From: Hypsibius dujardini
Taxonomy: Eukaryota; Tardigrada; Eutardigrada; Parachela; Hypsibiidae
Reading direction: 5' to 3'
Length of the DNA stretch: 50,444 nt
Assembly: GCA_001579985.1 (NCBI GenBank)
Contig: LRSR01005713.1
Location: 1 to 50,444 of the forward strand
The notes below the pieces were generated by a model. It saw only the letters and a list, made by a program, of their open reading frames with translations. It did not search any database and was not told the origin of the DNA. Position numbers and translations under genes: made by a program. Numbering within the stretch: the stretch's first letter is position 1; each line of letters opens with the position of its first letter. Shown here piece by piece: positions 23,433 to 33,678 of this stretch.

Positions 23433-26147
23433 ATGCCTCGAACCCGCAGTACAATAAAACCAGAATATGCCCGTAAAAGGGCAAAACGATATATTATTGT
23501 ACCTATCTCTCTGATCGGAGATGAACTTGACCGAAGTAAAGAAGACGATGCCCCAGTTCAGGACGACATACGTAAGATTTTTCTGTTTTTAAAACAATAT
23601 TTACTTTCGTCTAAAAATATTAATTTTATTTAGGTGAAGAATCGAATACCGTGCCACCTGTACCATTACTCGACAACGATAATGATCAAGGAGTTCCATT
23701 TGCTTTACCAGGTATTTGTCGATTCATTCATTCATTATCAGAAAATTAAATTATTAAAATAAATAAACATCTTGTTTGCTACAGCACAAAAAACCTATGA
23801 TGACTGGGATAACCTTCCGCATCCACAGTCGCAGATAACTATCATGCAGTTTGTTGCCCTCTTTTTAAATGCAGCCGACAGAGGGAGAATCACTCACCAA
23901 ACAAAGAACGATTTACTACGCTGCGTGGGATTGCTCTTCTCCGACAAAAGCAAATTCCCAAGGTCCATGTATACTGTGAAGGATGGTCTGGAGAAGCGCG
24001 GCCTTTTGGATGGTTTTCTGGTCCACTTCCTATGCACTGCATGCGGCACATATATCGACAAAGATACCAAAACAACAGATAACTTTATTTGTCCCGCCGA
24101 GTCATGCAGCGCAAGGTTTACCCGCTGCGAGTTGGAACCACGTTCATTCATCACAATTCCGATGGCGCCAGCAATCCAGCGCGCTCTGGAGTCTGGCAAA
24201 CTAAGGAGTTCCTTGCAGACACAGCCAGTTGCGTATGATGGAATAAGCAAGTGTGCTCGGGATGGTGCGGCCTATAAGAGGCTTTTGGAAACTGGAGAAG
24301 ATTTTGTTGATATTAATCTTTTCTCCGACTCCGCCCTCACCTCAAAGTCGTCCATGGCATCCGTCTGGTCTGTTTTGTTCTCCATCAACAACGCTGACGG
24401 CAACTGTTCCCCTCGCATCCACACTATCTACAACAAGAGCATTGACCGTCAGAAAACGTGGAAAGAGCCGCAGTACTGGAAGCAGGGCCTCGCAACTCCG
24501 CTAATAAACGAGCTCAAACTCCTTCGAGAACATGGCCTGGAAGTAGTGAGAAATGGAGCTCGCTGCAAGGTGAAGGTGTATGTTTTGACTTACAACGCCG
24601 ATTGCCCCGAGCGTTGGAATATGTTGAACTTTAGCTCATATATGGCGCGGTTTGGATGTGCCCACTGTGAGACACCTGGAAAAAGAGTGCAGCTAAATCC
24701 TGGGAAAAACCGGAAAGACTTACAGTGTTACCCCTTTGATTTGGACAATCCAACGAACAATGTCATCGGGTTGCGTGACCTGGCCAGGACGCGGGCATTG
24801 GGGCAGCTGGCACTTGAAAAATGTCCTCCCGGGATTGGCGCGGACTTGACGGACGATGACAAGGAGCTCCTGTGCGGCGTCAAGGGGACTTCCATCTTGT
24901 CGCAGTTGGGTCCGTTCGAGGAAACTAGACAGACACCTCCCGACCCAATGCATCTCCTCGGTGAAGGGATAGGGAAGGCTCTTGTCGGATTCCTAGTAAA
25001 AGGCCCACAATGGAAGCTGAAACGAAGTCAGTTGAAATTAGTTAATGCATACCTAGCAAGCATCCAACCAACCGACGCAATCCCCAGACTGCCTCGCGAA
25101 CTGTCTAGTTATAAACAATGGACAGCTGGTGAATTCATTGCATTCATCCAGTTCTACTGCCTGCCTTGCCTGCATGGAGTTGTTCCGACATCCGTTTTCC
25201 TGGTGATTGCTAAGTTCTGTGTTGTGGTGCAGTGCCTACTCTCCCCGGCCATCACTGAAGCGGACTTACTCGAGTGTGCAGTTGCGATGCATGATTTTTC
25301 CATAGAGTTCCAGCTGGCGTTTGGCGAACGTTTCATGACGTATAACATCCATCAATATGCTGTCCATCTTCCTGATTACATAGTTCAGCTGGGACCTCCG
25401 AGGTACTGGTGGGCTTTTCCATTCGAAGCGAAGATCGGCAATTTCAGGCGATACCAACAAAACACCCATGAGCAGAACAAAGAACTGGCGGGAAAAATTC
25501 AACTGTCCAGCGCCTCCAGTCGCCTGAGGGAGCTCCTTATTAATCCGCAGACAAGCGAAACACTGAAAAAAGTATCAAGAACGATATGCTTCAATGAACC
25601 ATCACATACCCGCTGTGCTGAAATCAATGGTCAACAGACGTACTTTTGTGGGGCTGCGCACAAGTTGAAGCAATTTGCGAAGCCTAATACTGATGAACAT
25701 CGATGGCTCGTTATGATGATTGAGATGAGAAATGGAGCTCCGTTGGAAATGCAGAGTGTGGAGCTGTTCGACCGTGTGCGTACCGCCGGAGGAATTGCAC
25801 TGGAGACCTTGCACTACACTAGAAAAGAATCCAGGGTAAATGTGGCATTCAAGCATCGAAATGGCAAGATCTACCTTTCCAAGAAGTTTGTGTTGGTATC
25901 TGGGACCGATCGAACCGCTGCACTTGTTTGGGCAGTACCGATGGACATACGGGAATGGGGATATTTTGGTTTCGACGATCAAGAAGTTTTGAAAAAAAGT
26001 ATTTTTCGACAAGCCTATCAATCTGTAATTCAGACTGAACGAAAGGAGCTGCTTCTAATAGACGAAATTGTTAGTACTGTAATGTTGCTTGTGGATAGGC
26101 AAGGGAACGAATTAGCAATCGAGGTATCTAATTTATTTCCCCATTGA
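23433..26147 (+). CDS. Tnp2 (Transposase_21/CACTA)-like transposase, 859 aa
   Basis: Three exons: 23433-23571, 23634-23711 and 23785-26147, all phase 1, GT-AG. A basic start (MPRTRSTIKPEYARKRAKR) is followed by a CxxC..CxxxxC putative zinc site (Cys 156, 159, 175, 180). The catalytic core reads as in animal Tnp2-type DDE transposases: NLFSDS (Asp 254), YNADCPERWNML (Asp 345) followed by GCAHC (Cys 364 and 367), PPDPMHLLGEGIGKAL (Asp 459, His 462), then HQYAVHLPDYI and WAFPFEAKIGNFRR (Glu 620). Which Asp form the triad cannot be settled here; Asp 254 or 345, Asp 459 and Glu 620 are candidates. Length fits the family. Fully open, so possibly active. Divergent from its partner gene and inside a TTA-flanked element. 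Confidence 0.85.
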
Positions 26148-26239
26148 ATGAATGTCAAATCGTGACAGTCTAGCCAGTAAATGAATTTCAGTAATAATAA
26201 CTCTACTTGGCTAAAGTCCTTGAACAGACCACTGGGTCT

Positions 26240-26340
26240 TTTTCAATCAATCAACTGCCCATTCCATCAATCAATCGACTGCCCAGTCCATCAATCAATC
26301 GACTGCTCAATTAATCAATCAATCAATCAATCGACTGCAA
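26240..26340. repeat. CAATCAATCGACTGCCC short tandem repeat
   Basis: About four degenerate copies of a 24-bp unit, (CCAT)CAATCAATCGACTGCCCAGT, dissolving into CAATCAAT. It lies just 3' of the transposase stop, inside the transposon. Confidence 0.7.
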
Positions 26341-26458
26341 GATGTACGTTGCTCCGTAAAAATTAAAATTGCCTACCGCCTACCTGTTTATGTCTCCCGG
26401 ACTGTGAATCATTCATCCAAAACCGGTAATCAATTTCCTTCTCGTGTGCCTCCTCCTG

Positions 26459-26870
26459 CTAACTTGTAGCAAACTCCCTCCGAAGCTTCATACTCCCGAG
26501 TGGAAAGGATTGGTCGCTGTGGTGCCGCTCGTTACAGTTAACCACAGCTTCTACATCCGGTGAGGAAGTTTCGCGTCCATGTGGGACAAAGACGCGCCCA
26601 CACTCGAAGCAGAAATCGAATATAGAAATCTCCTGCTCCTGCTCGAAAAAAGGACGAGACCGGTGTCTGCTACCGGGGCAGGAAAAATTTGCATGAACCA
26701 CTACATCAACCAATCAACCATTCAATTAACTAAAATGCCGAATAACTTACTGTCTCCTTTATTGTGGTTTTTAGTCTTCCCTCCCCATCAACTGCGAGCG
26801 TCTTGCACAGGCCACACCTCCGGATTCCTCGACAAGCACACTTTCTCCGACAGTCGATCTCGATCAAAAT
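26459..26870 (-). CDS. Small cysteine-motif protein, ALKBH4-N-terminus-like (partial)
   Basis: Exon 26870-26751 (40 codons) lies between a good acceptor (GTTATTACAG) and a consensus donor (GAGACA|GTAAGT). It encodes IDCRRKCACRGIRRCGLCKT, very like the C-x-C-(K/R)-G-I-R-x-C-x-x-C cluster at the N-terminus of the demethylase ALKBH4. The next exon, 26641-26459, joins in phase after TTTTTTCGAG and gives FCFECGRVFVPHG, where ALKBH4-type proteins also continue with an aromatic-Cys segment. No catalytic HxD...H dioxygenase core is seen, and the 5' exon is not identified. It could be a metal-binding remnant, a regulator, or part of a longer gene within the transposon. Confidence 0.4.
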
Positions 26871-26999
26871 CTGTAATAACAACAGCAACGTTCATAATGG
26901 CTCTACAGATTTCTCGATCCGCAAAAAAATGAAAATAAATTAAAATGTGGCTAGTTCAATTCGACCCATTCGGCTTACCTTTTTCGCCTTTTTGATATT

Positions 27000-27662
27000 G
27001 TGGTGAGTCAATCGGATCAGAATATCCCTACTAGAAATGCTTGCTGGTGCTCAAGCTGCTCAATCAACAAATTTATCGATCAATCGAATACCGAAATACC
27101 TTGTCAGTGCGCATTCTGCGCCAACGACGTGCGGTCGGCCATTGACGTTGAAAGCGACTCCGGCTGCCTGGATTCAACAACACTTGGACGCCGGGAAGTT
27201 CGGGCTAGTTGCACGCTGCGGGGTGATGCCATCTTTGAGAGACATGACGAAGATCCGTACACCGTGATTTCAAACAAACAGGACGTTTACTCCGGCGTCC
27301 AAAACTAAAGTTACTGATCAAAAGGGAGCTCCATAAAACTAGTGCTTGATCTAAAATTGATTTAGGTGTGGGTCAAAGATCGATTTAGGAGAGGAATGTA
27401 AAACGAAAACCAAAATGTTTATTTTGAAATTTTTAATCCGTTTCTCAACGGCCTGTTCAGTGCGTTCATGCGTTTCGAGGCCAACTGAAGCGCTTGAATA
27501 CAGATTATCACCTCCCATTAACACGCCTACTGCTTAAACGCATTAGACAGTATTGTAGTTTAAAACCAGTCAAGAAGTTAAACTAATCAAAACAGTTCGG
27601 TCGTATCTGATACAACATCGGGTTCAATTCTTGCTCCCGATACAACCTCGATTTTCGCACGA
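27000..27662. other. Right arm of the transposon, no secure gene
   Basis: A 102-codon frame (27000-27308, plus) and an overlapping 76-codon frame are open, with several cysteines (CWCSSCS, CQCAFCAND), but no domain is recognisable. The last 150 bp has two GATACAAC phrases leading into the terminal repeat. Confidence 0.4.
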
Positions 27663-27663
27663 G
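27648..27663 (-). repeat. Right terminal inverted repeat of the transposon
   Basis: TCGATTTTCGCACGAG followed by TTA; exact inverse of the left end. Confidence 0.75.
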
Positions 27664-27711
27664 TTAAGGTTTCATTCCAAAAGTAAGTAAAAAGTCTTTG
27701 ATGTTTTCTAG

Positions 27712-28710
27712 ATACTGGTGGTTTTCTCGTTCTTGCACAAAGCTCCTACATCTGGAAACTTTCTTTGAGTGATGGTGGTGAACTGAGCCAGCTGCAATAT
27801 TTCATCAGACTCCGTGATCCCATGTGGGCTGTTGCTGTGGACTGTCGCTATCGGTATCTCTACTGGTCGAACCATGCTAGTGGTCTCACCCGTTCATTGT
27901 ACGATGGATCTAGAGTAACATCGGTGGCTCCAAGAGGTGTGCATTAAGGCTACTATACCCCGCGTAATATACATGCATTCAGTTCTAAAAAATTGTTCTT
28001 TTTTCAGTTGAAGAGTTTCGAGTATTGGCCGTCGATTTTGTGACTGGAAATATTTGGTCCATCCAAGCAAGCGACATACTGGTTGGCAAATTGAGCGACC
28101 TAACAGCTGAGCAGAAGACCATCATTATGGATAAACGAATCAGCACTGGTTCAGCTCTTGCTGTACATCCTGTTTGCGGATTAGTTTCAGTAACATGGCA
28201 AGAGGTAGTAGTGTGCACTAGAGTGTTCAGGGAACAAGGCAAATTTATTGCACTAGTAAGGCAGAAGCCTATACTGCATCCTGGGGATAGGATCATTTTT
28301 AATTGAAAAATTAAAACTGCCCCATGATCACAAATCCGGGGGCTATCATTACATTTGGTAAACTTTACCAGAAACAGAATGGAAAAACTTACCCTGATCC
28401 CCCCTCCGCCAGAGCACAGATTTAGTTAAAATAAAACTGCTTCCCTGATCTTATATTTAACTGGGAAGGACCATTTACCTGCCCCCAGTTTTGCTTCAGG
28501 TGACAATGTAATGAACACGGTGGGCTAATTTCACAGCAGCAACAACTGTATTTTCGACCCTTTTCAGATTCATATACTAGTCGCACTCTTGCAGTGCAAC
28601 ACAAGCCGCCACTATGGATGGGAAGAATTTTCGAGTCCTCATTAAGCACGTCTGGGCATTTTCCCTAGCTGTCACCATCATAGCGGATGCGCTGTACTGG
28701 GCAAACATTG
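27712..28710 (+). CDS. LDL-receptor/LRP-type YWTD beta-propeller exons (partial gene)
   Basis: Three exons join in frame: 27712-27936, 28008-28204 and 28581-28710. They give LDLR class B (YWTD) signatures: AVAVDCRYRYLYWSNHASGL, then VLAVDFVTGNIWSI and SALAVHPVCGLVSVTWQE, then MDGKNFRVLIKHVW ... IADALYWANI. YWTD is YWSN, IWSI and YWAN here. Such propellers form six-repeat discs in lipoprotein and endocytic receptors; only about three repeats are visible. The 5' part is absent: the transposon ends 48 bp before the first exon. The 3' donor ATTG|GTAAGT points on, but no later exon could be read. Either a gene interrupted by the element or a fragment. Confidence 0.6.
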
Positions 28711-30165
28711 GTAAGTTCTAGCTCAGCTTGAAGGGTCCTTTACCTTGACTTCAATTCCAAGTGTATTAGAATTGAGCAATTGTAATTACAATACAATGAA
28801 TTAGAATAATTTGCCTTTATACCAATTAAAAATGTCCACAAGCACCTGGTGAAAAACAGACAGGTTTTTTTATTGACATTTTAAGGGATTTTATACTTAG
28901 AACGTTCCATGGCCAATCATAATGGAGTTCCATATAATAGTTGCACTAGCAATGCTTATTTGGTAATGTATGGCAAATGATACTTAATACTTTGACTGTT
29001 GAAAAAACTACAGGTGCCGTCAATAATATTTGCTGGACTTCGCACACATTTTTGTTTGTCACATTCCACTAAGTTTTTCAAACACAGACGATGCGCTGTT
29101 TAGCTTTCCTACAAACTTGGTTTGTTTCCAATTCATTGCAAACCATTTGTAACACAACTGTTCTTGTAAAATTAGCACTTTCTTACCCTTCAAATTCGGC
29201 TAGAGTCTACTAGTTTGCTTTGAGAATAACCATTTTCCAGGTACATTTTAGGACAAAAAGCTGATAACATCTTTTTCACAATATTTAGACTTAAGTCCAG
29301 TATCTGTTAATTGCAGATTGGCCAAAGAGATTTCTTCCGCGCCTTGAATTCCGGTTAGAAATATTGCTTCAATCGAAATCTATGCAACAAAAATATTGAT
29401 TGACGCAAGCTACTCAATGGCTTATCAGTTCTGTTAATGGAATTTCGTGTACTGGCGCTCGAACCTGAAAAAGATTGAATGTGCTTATGGGTGCTTGGCC
29501 AACGTGGAAATCTCCTTCCCCAGTAGTCCGTTAGACAATACTCCAAATTAATTTCCGGAATGGGCGGGAAACAGTAATATATTATACACAACGACAATCA
29601 GTGAACTCAAAATTCGGCCTATTGATCCTGGTCAATTGATTGAAAATTGCGAGGATCTTGAGTGTTTGATTATCAAGGCCCCCGAAATTTCAAAACATTT
29701 TTAAAAGCTTTTCCACGAAACTTGAACTATGCTTAAAAATATTTAACCTCCTACTTGCATTGCTTAGTATGGTGCGTATACGGGAGCCAAAGAAATCGCA
29801 AATTTGACAGAAAGACTGATGTTTTTGAAAATGGTTTAATTCTAGTGGGCCTTGTGTAACAAACCATTCACCTTTTCTTAAATGACCAAGAACACAAGGC
29901 CGACTTTGGTGTTTAATCTTGGAAAAATTGTATTTTGCCCGTTTGTCTTTCCCTGGCGCTGCCATGAGGGGTCCTAGCTCCGATTTGTACGGATTTTTAA
30001 GGAGCCTCTTTCAGTGACTGTTCTTTCTTCCGATAAGAATTTGGTGAGAAACACTTGTTCAATGCGAGCAAATTTGTTATTTTGTTCGATTGCTACCATT
30101 ACTTAGCATTAAGCTATTCTAAAAGAGAAAGCTTTTTATCATTACCGTTTTGTACTGTACAAGAC
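28711..30165. other. Intergenic or intronic, no gene seen
   Basis: Frames at 29355-29597 and 29690-29965 (minus) lack features. A short phrase near 29958 (AGGGGTCCTAGCTCCGA..TTGT) recurs in diverged form near 41133, so an old repeat may be present. Confidence 0.45.
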
Positions 30166-31581
30166 TTAGGGCCAAAATAAAAGTAACTGTGAACTAGGAT
30201 AATGTCGAGATAACGGAAAGGTCACGTGGTCAAAGTCCGCTAAATCTGACAAGCAAACAGGGTTACGACGAACTTTACTACTCAGGTCGTATACTTGAGA
30301 GAATCGCGCAGTTTCAAGTAGAAGTGGGTCTTTACGTATGGCACTCAAGCAATGCTTCTCAACGAAGCGGCGTCCTTCATGGATGTTGCTTGATTCAGTC
30401 CAAAAGACTGTACACGTAATGGAATATGCCGGAGCCACTGGTTGTCGTTGAATCCTTTTAGTCACACGAAGCTGGCCATATTTAAGGCCTCGAGATAATA
30501 TCGTCCCTTCCATAGTCTCTTCTAGTGCTCGTGTGTATATACTTTGGTCCATATGAATTGTCTGATTCCACATTAGTCCCTTGTAAAGCTCACAATAAGT
30601 CTCTTGTTTGCCGTATATGGACACTACAACGGACCATTCAAAATGGGGGTAATTCGCACGTAAATCCGTTGCGAGAGGTAGTTTCTTGCTTGATTTAAAT
30701 TTCTTCTTCAGTTTGCGAAAAGTGCTAAGGGCATTGGGGTCGTACAGTGGCCGGACAAAGTTACACACTTTCACCGATAGTTCGCTACAAAGCCCGTTAT
30801 CCGTTACGATGCAGTTTTTGTGTTTCTTGTCAGCACAGGTGAAGAGGAAGCTCGATTTAGCTTTCATGTTTCCATACTCCAATTCTGTCACAATCTCCTT
30901 TGCATAATGTGACAACACACAGACCCGATTCGCAACAGTTGGCGTTCCACGACTTACAACATCCAAACTTGCCTCACTTTCAACAGCCTGAGATTGGCCG
31001 GGTGATTTGGAGTTGATCCAGAGGTAGGCCAAGTCTGCGCTACAGGCTTGAAATACGAGAATGCAGATATGCTGTTCCCACACGGCAAACTGCTTCCAGT
31101 CCCTTCTGCATTTCGTTACGATATCGTCAATCAGCTTTTTCCCGACGTCTTCCGTTGTTAAGCGTGTATGAAGCCAGTGTAGAGCTCCTTCTGGGTCGTT
31201 TCGTTCATAGGCTCGAAGGAAGCGATCTTGAGCATTTCGGTCCAATGGGTCACTTAGCCACTGTGCGTATCGCAGCTGGGTTTCGGCAATGCGTTGCTGA
31301 ACAGCACGGAATTCAGTCAGCACAGCTTGACCCAAAATCTCCAAATGAATTTTCTTTTCTAATCCCGACAAAGCGCCATCGAAGTAGATCTTGATGTCCA
31401 ATAATTGCTGAGCGAATCCGTCCCCTAGGACTTTGTCTACCTTAGCATCAATCTCCTCCTCTGTCCAGTTGAAGGTCGTCTTCATTTTCTCCGTGTTGCC
31501 CACTGTTTTGGCGAGTCTTCCTACGACGGCCTTAACGACGGGGGCCAAGACGGTTTTTACGGCGCTGATTAATTCATCCAT
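30166..31581 (-). CDS. Intronless 471-aa protein, family unknown
   Basis: One uninterrupted frame from ATG at 31581 (MDELISAVKTVLAPVVKAVV) to the stop. No signal peptide. The N-terminal half is helical: an amphipathic start, then ALSGLEKKIHLEILGQ and EFRAVQQRIAETQLRYAQWL, followed by RFLRAYERNDPEGALHWLHT. The C-terminal half is mixed, with many basic residues (LKKKFKSSKKL) and aromatics (HFEWSVVVSIYGKQETY). The organisation of helices before EFRAV and a YxxW segment faintly recalls the vertebrate Rapunzel-type proteins and nematode proteins of unknown function, but I would not name it. Base composition and length support a real, expressed gene. Confidence 0.65.
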   Translation of the reverse strand: MDELISAVKTVLAPVVKAVVGRLAKTVGNTEKMKTTFNWTEEEIDAKVDKVLGDGFAQQLLDIKIYFDGALSGLEKKIHLEILGQAVLTEFRAVQQRIAETQLRYAQWLSDPLDRNAQDRFLRAYERNDPEGALHWLHTRLTTEDVGKKLIDDIVTKCRRDWKQFAVWEQHICILVFQACSADLAYLWINSKSPGQSQAVESEASLDVVSRGTPTVANRVCVLSHYAKEIVTELEYGNMKAKSSFLFTCADKKHKNCIVTDNGLCSELSVKVCNFVRPLYDPNALSTFRKLKKKFKSSKKLPLATDLRANYPHFEWSVVVSIYGKQETYCELYKGLMWNQTIHMDQSIYTRALEETMEGTILSRGLKYGQLRVTKRIQRQPVAPAYSITCTVFWTESSNIHEGRRFVEKHCLSAIRKDPLLLETARFSQVYDLSSKVRRNPVCLSDLADFDHVTFPLSRHYPSSQLLLFWP

Positions 31582-32637
31582 CGTGCCCAGGCTACCTTAA
31601 CGTCTCAAGAAAACAGATCTCTGTAATGAATGAAATAAATCAAGTTGTGGTTTGCAGTACATTTGTATGAAATGGAGCACTTTGTAGCTAGAACGAGAGA
31701 TCAAACATTACTTTAGAAATCGCAGTTGAGTTGGTGCTGATATTTAGGACAATAGAACGTTATTGGAGAAAGAGTATCATAGGCGCGGTATTATACTATT
31801 GACCTCTTTTATTCACGATGTTAACGTGCACCCCAGTAAACAATTGCTACAGATAATGTCAATCAACAGAAATGCTGGCGTGCAAAGTCAAACAATTTCC
31901 CGAGATATTTCCGTTAGTACTACACATTGCATATCAGTTCATACGCCCTTTGCAAATATTGCCCCTAGAACTTTGATTGCTGCTGTGTTGGTGCTGCTTG
32001 TCGACTAATTTATGGGCCTCTGCTCTTTCCTGTTGCTTTTATGGTTCACAGCACCGCCCGTCAACGTTATTAACCGAGCCACCAATTTCAAATTGACCAA
32101 GCTGTACTATGCCCCTCTCCCATATTATTTCACAGGTGATCACTGTTGCACTCCTGAATGTAATCCTTTCTATCTTTAGCACGGTGCAAGAGCTCTTTAG
32201 CCTCTGCATTTTTAGTTGCTAATGCTATGCCGCGTTGTCCGTCAAACCATTATTATATCTCACACAGGTCACAAAGCTGCAGCTGCATGACTCTGTTGAA
32301 GTAAAGAATACCCGCTCATTTATGCCCTTTCGCGTAGCGACAACTATTGTTGGAGGCTTTTATAGTCGTAGCATATCAGTTCTGCTTTTCACGATACTGT
32401 TTTCCATTTGATCTGTTGGGGGCTTACAAGCATGTTCGATGGTACAATAGTCTGCCACTGAAACGATTTGCTAAATCAGTTGGCTGCTTCTGGTGATGCG
32501 TTAGGTTCAGGCTGAACAGGATTAGATTTTCTACAAACGTAACGAACATGTTCAAATTCAGAAACCCACAAAAAAACCTCAAACCATGCGAGGTACCTAT
32601 GGTAAATATTATTAATGCTTCAGCCGTGTATGCAACG
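31582..32637. other. Intergenic, no gene seen
   Basis: Two loosely similar stretches (about 32020-32150 and 32205-32290, sharing GCCTCTGC...GTTGCT and CCGTCAA) suggest an old duplication. No gene supported. Confidence 0.4.
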
Positions 32638-33678
32638 TTATCCAGCACCACATCGAAACAGGCGCTTTACAAAGCGGAACGTCTCTCGTCTGAGGTCCCC
32701 GAGAAGGCGTAGGTAAGTAACAACCTCCAACGCCGGTAACACCGTTGCGACAACAAGCATGATGAAATTGGCGTCCACCACATGTGACAGTCGGCTTCGT
32801 GCGCCGATTAAGACACTGAAGGTGGTCAGGGGCACCCAGAAGAGAATCTGAAGAAGGAGGAGCCATTGGACTAAATTAATCTCTTTCCTGGTCCTTTGGG
32901 CAGTACGAGCATCATTTCGAGCATTAACAGCTGCACTAGTATTGTTTGCATGTGCGACAATGAGATGAGGAGGAGGAGGAGGAGGAAGAGGATGAAGTCG
33001 TCTTAATGACCGCAAACGATTCCGTCTGCGTTTCCAAATCAACCCAAGCAGTAGCGGATAATTGACAATGAGAAAACCTTCCGGTGCTAGAAAGGTCACG
33101 TTACGAACAACCAGCTGATAGGAGGACCAGGCCGTCGTCACACAGTAGTTCCGAGGCGTGTCTTGAGCCTTCATTTTGAGCATATCGGCTACGAACAGAG
33201 GTAGGAATATGGACTGTTGCACGACAAAGACCGCCAAAGACGTTTTCACACCGGAGGAGACACTTTTGTTGCGGTACCAAAAAGGCCACAGCACGGCCAA
33301 CCAACGGTCGGCACACAATACGCACTGTTGCAGGGCATTTATACTGGTCATTGTCCATATGAAGTACTTGAAAAAGCCGCAGAAAACGCGCCCTTCAAAC
33401 ATGACAACTGTATTGACGTTAATGACTAGCAGCATGAACTGCATCACGCATACGCCGAGGTTGGTTGCGGTCATGGAGACCACGTGGACGGTGAAAGCGG
33501 TGATGAGGCGTGGACAACGGAGGAACACTACCATGATGAAGAGGTTCAGGAGAGCAGCCACGGTGTTGATCGCAAATCCACAATAGGATAGAGAGATGGG
33601 GACTTTTGGCAGTTGGACCCACATCAGTAGAGCTGACCCCGTTCGTGTGCTATTCATGACGGTAGCGTTTGCAGCCAT
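32638..33678 (-). CDS. Intronless family A GPCR, 346 aa
   Basis: A complete single-exon receptor. The N-terminus is short with sites NAT and NST. TM1 (FAINTVAALLNLFIMVVFL), TM2 (HVVSMTATNLGVCVMQFMLL), a conserved cysteine (RVFCGF) before TM3, and TM3 ending CADRWLAVLWP, with DRW for DRY. Extracellular loop 2 has the matching Cys (RNYCVTTAW). The third cytoplasmic loop carries a polyproline run (HPLPPPPPPH) and many arginines. TM6 is LVQWLLLLQILFWVPLTTFS, and TM7 ends LPALEVVTYLRLLG, where NPxxY has become LPALEVVTY. The tail is short and basic with a late cysteine (RLFRCGAG) that could be palmitoylated. Ligand unknown. Confidence 0.82.
   Translation of the reverse strand: MAANATVMNSTRTGSALLMWVQLPKVPISLSYCGFAINTVAALLNLFIMVVFLRCPRLITAFTVHVVSMTATNLGVCVMQFMLLVINVNTVVMFEGRVFCGFFKYFIWTMTSINALQQCVLCADRWLAVLWPFWYRNKSVSSGVKTSLAVFVVQQSIFLPLFVADMLKMKAQDTPRNYCVTTAWSSYQLVVRNVTFLAPEGFLIVNYPLLLGLIWKRRRNRLRSLRRLHPLPPPPPPHLIVAHANNTSAAVNARNDARTAQRTRKEINLVQWLLLLQILFWVPLTTFSVLIGARSRLSHVVDANFIMLVVATVLPALEVVTYLRLLGDLRRETFRFVKRLFRCGAG

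Larger units (their letters stand above)
20603..27663. mobile_element. 7,061-bp DNA transposon, Tnp2/CACTA-like, multi-gene
   Basis: The ends are CTCGTGCGAAAATCGA (20603-20618) and its exact reverse complement (27648-27663), and each end is flanked by TTA (20600-20602 and 27664-27666), a 3-bp target duplication as in CACTA/EnSpm elements. The terminal bases are CTCGT rather than CACTA. Subterminal GATACAA phrases occur near both ends (20637 and 20669 inverted; 27608 and 27639), and a 112-bp tandem repeat lies inside the left end. Cargo: an 859-aa Tnp2-like transposase (plus), a divergent 444-aa BEN-like gene (minus) and a small cysteine-motif gene (minus). Both large genes are open across every exon, so the copy looks young. 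The superfamily call rests on the transposase motifs and the 3-bp duplication. Confidence 0.75.

Noticed and set aside
23890-24250. Antisense open frames over the transposase
   Set aside because: They overlap the highly conserved coding frame of the transposase and have no domains; shadows of codon usage.
27000-27308. Cysteine-containing 102-codon frame as a zinc-finger gene
   Set aside because: Two overlapping frames are equally open and no motif spacing is convincing.
33101-33622. Several frames on both strands inside the intronless GPCR
   Set aside because: The 346-residue seven-helix frame explains the sequence; the others are by-products.
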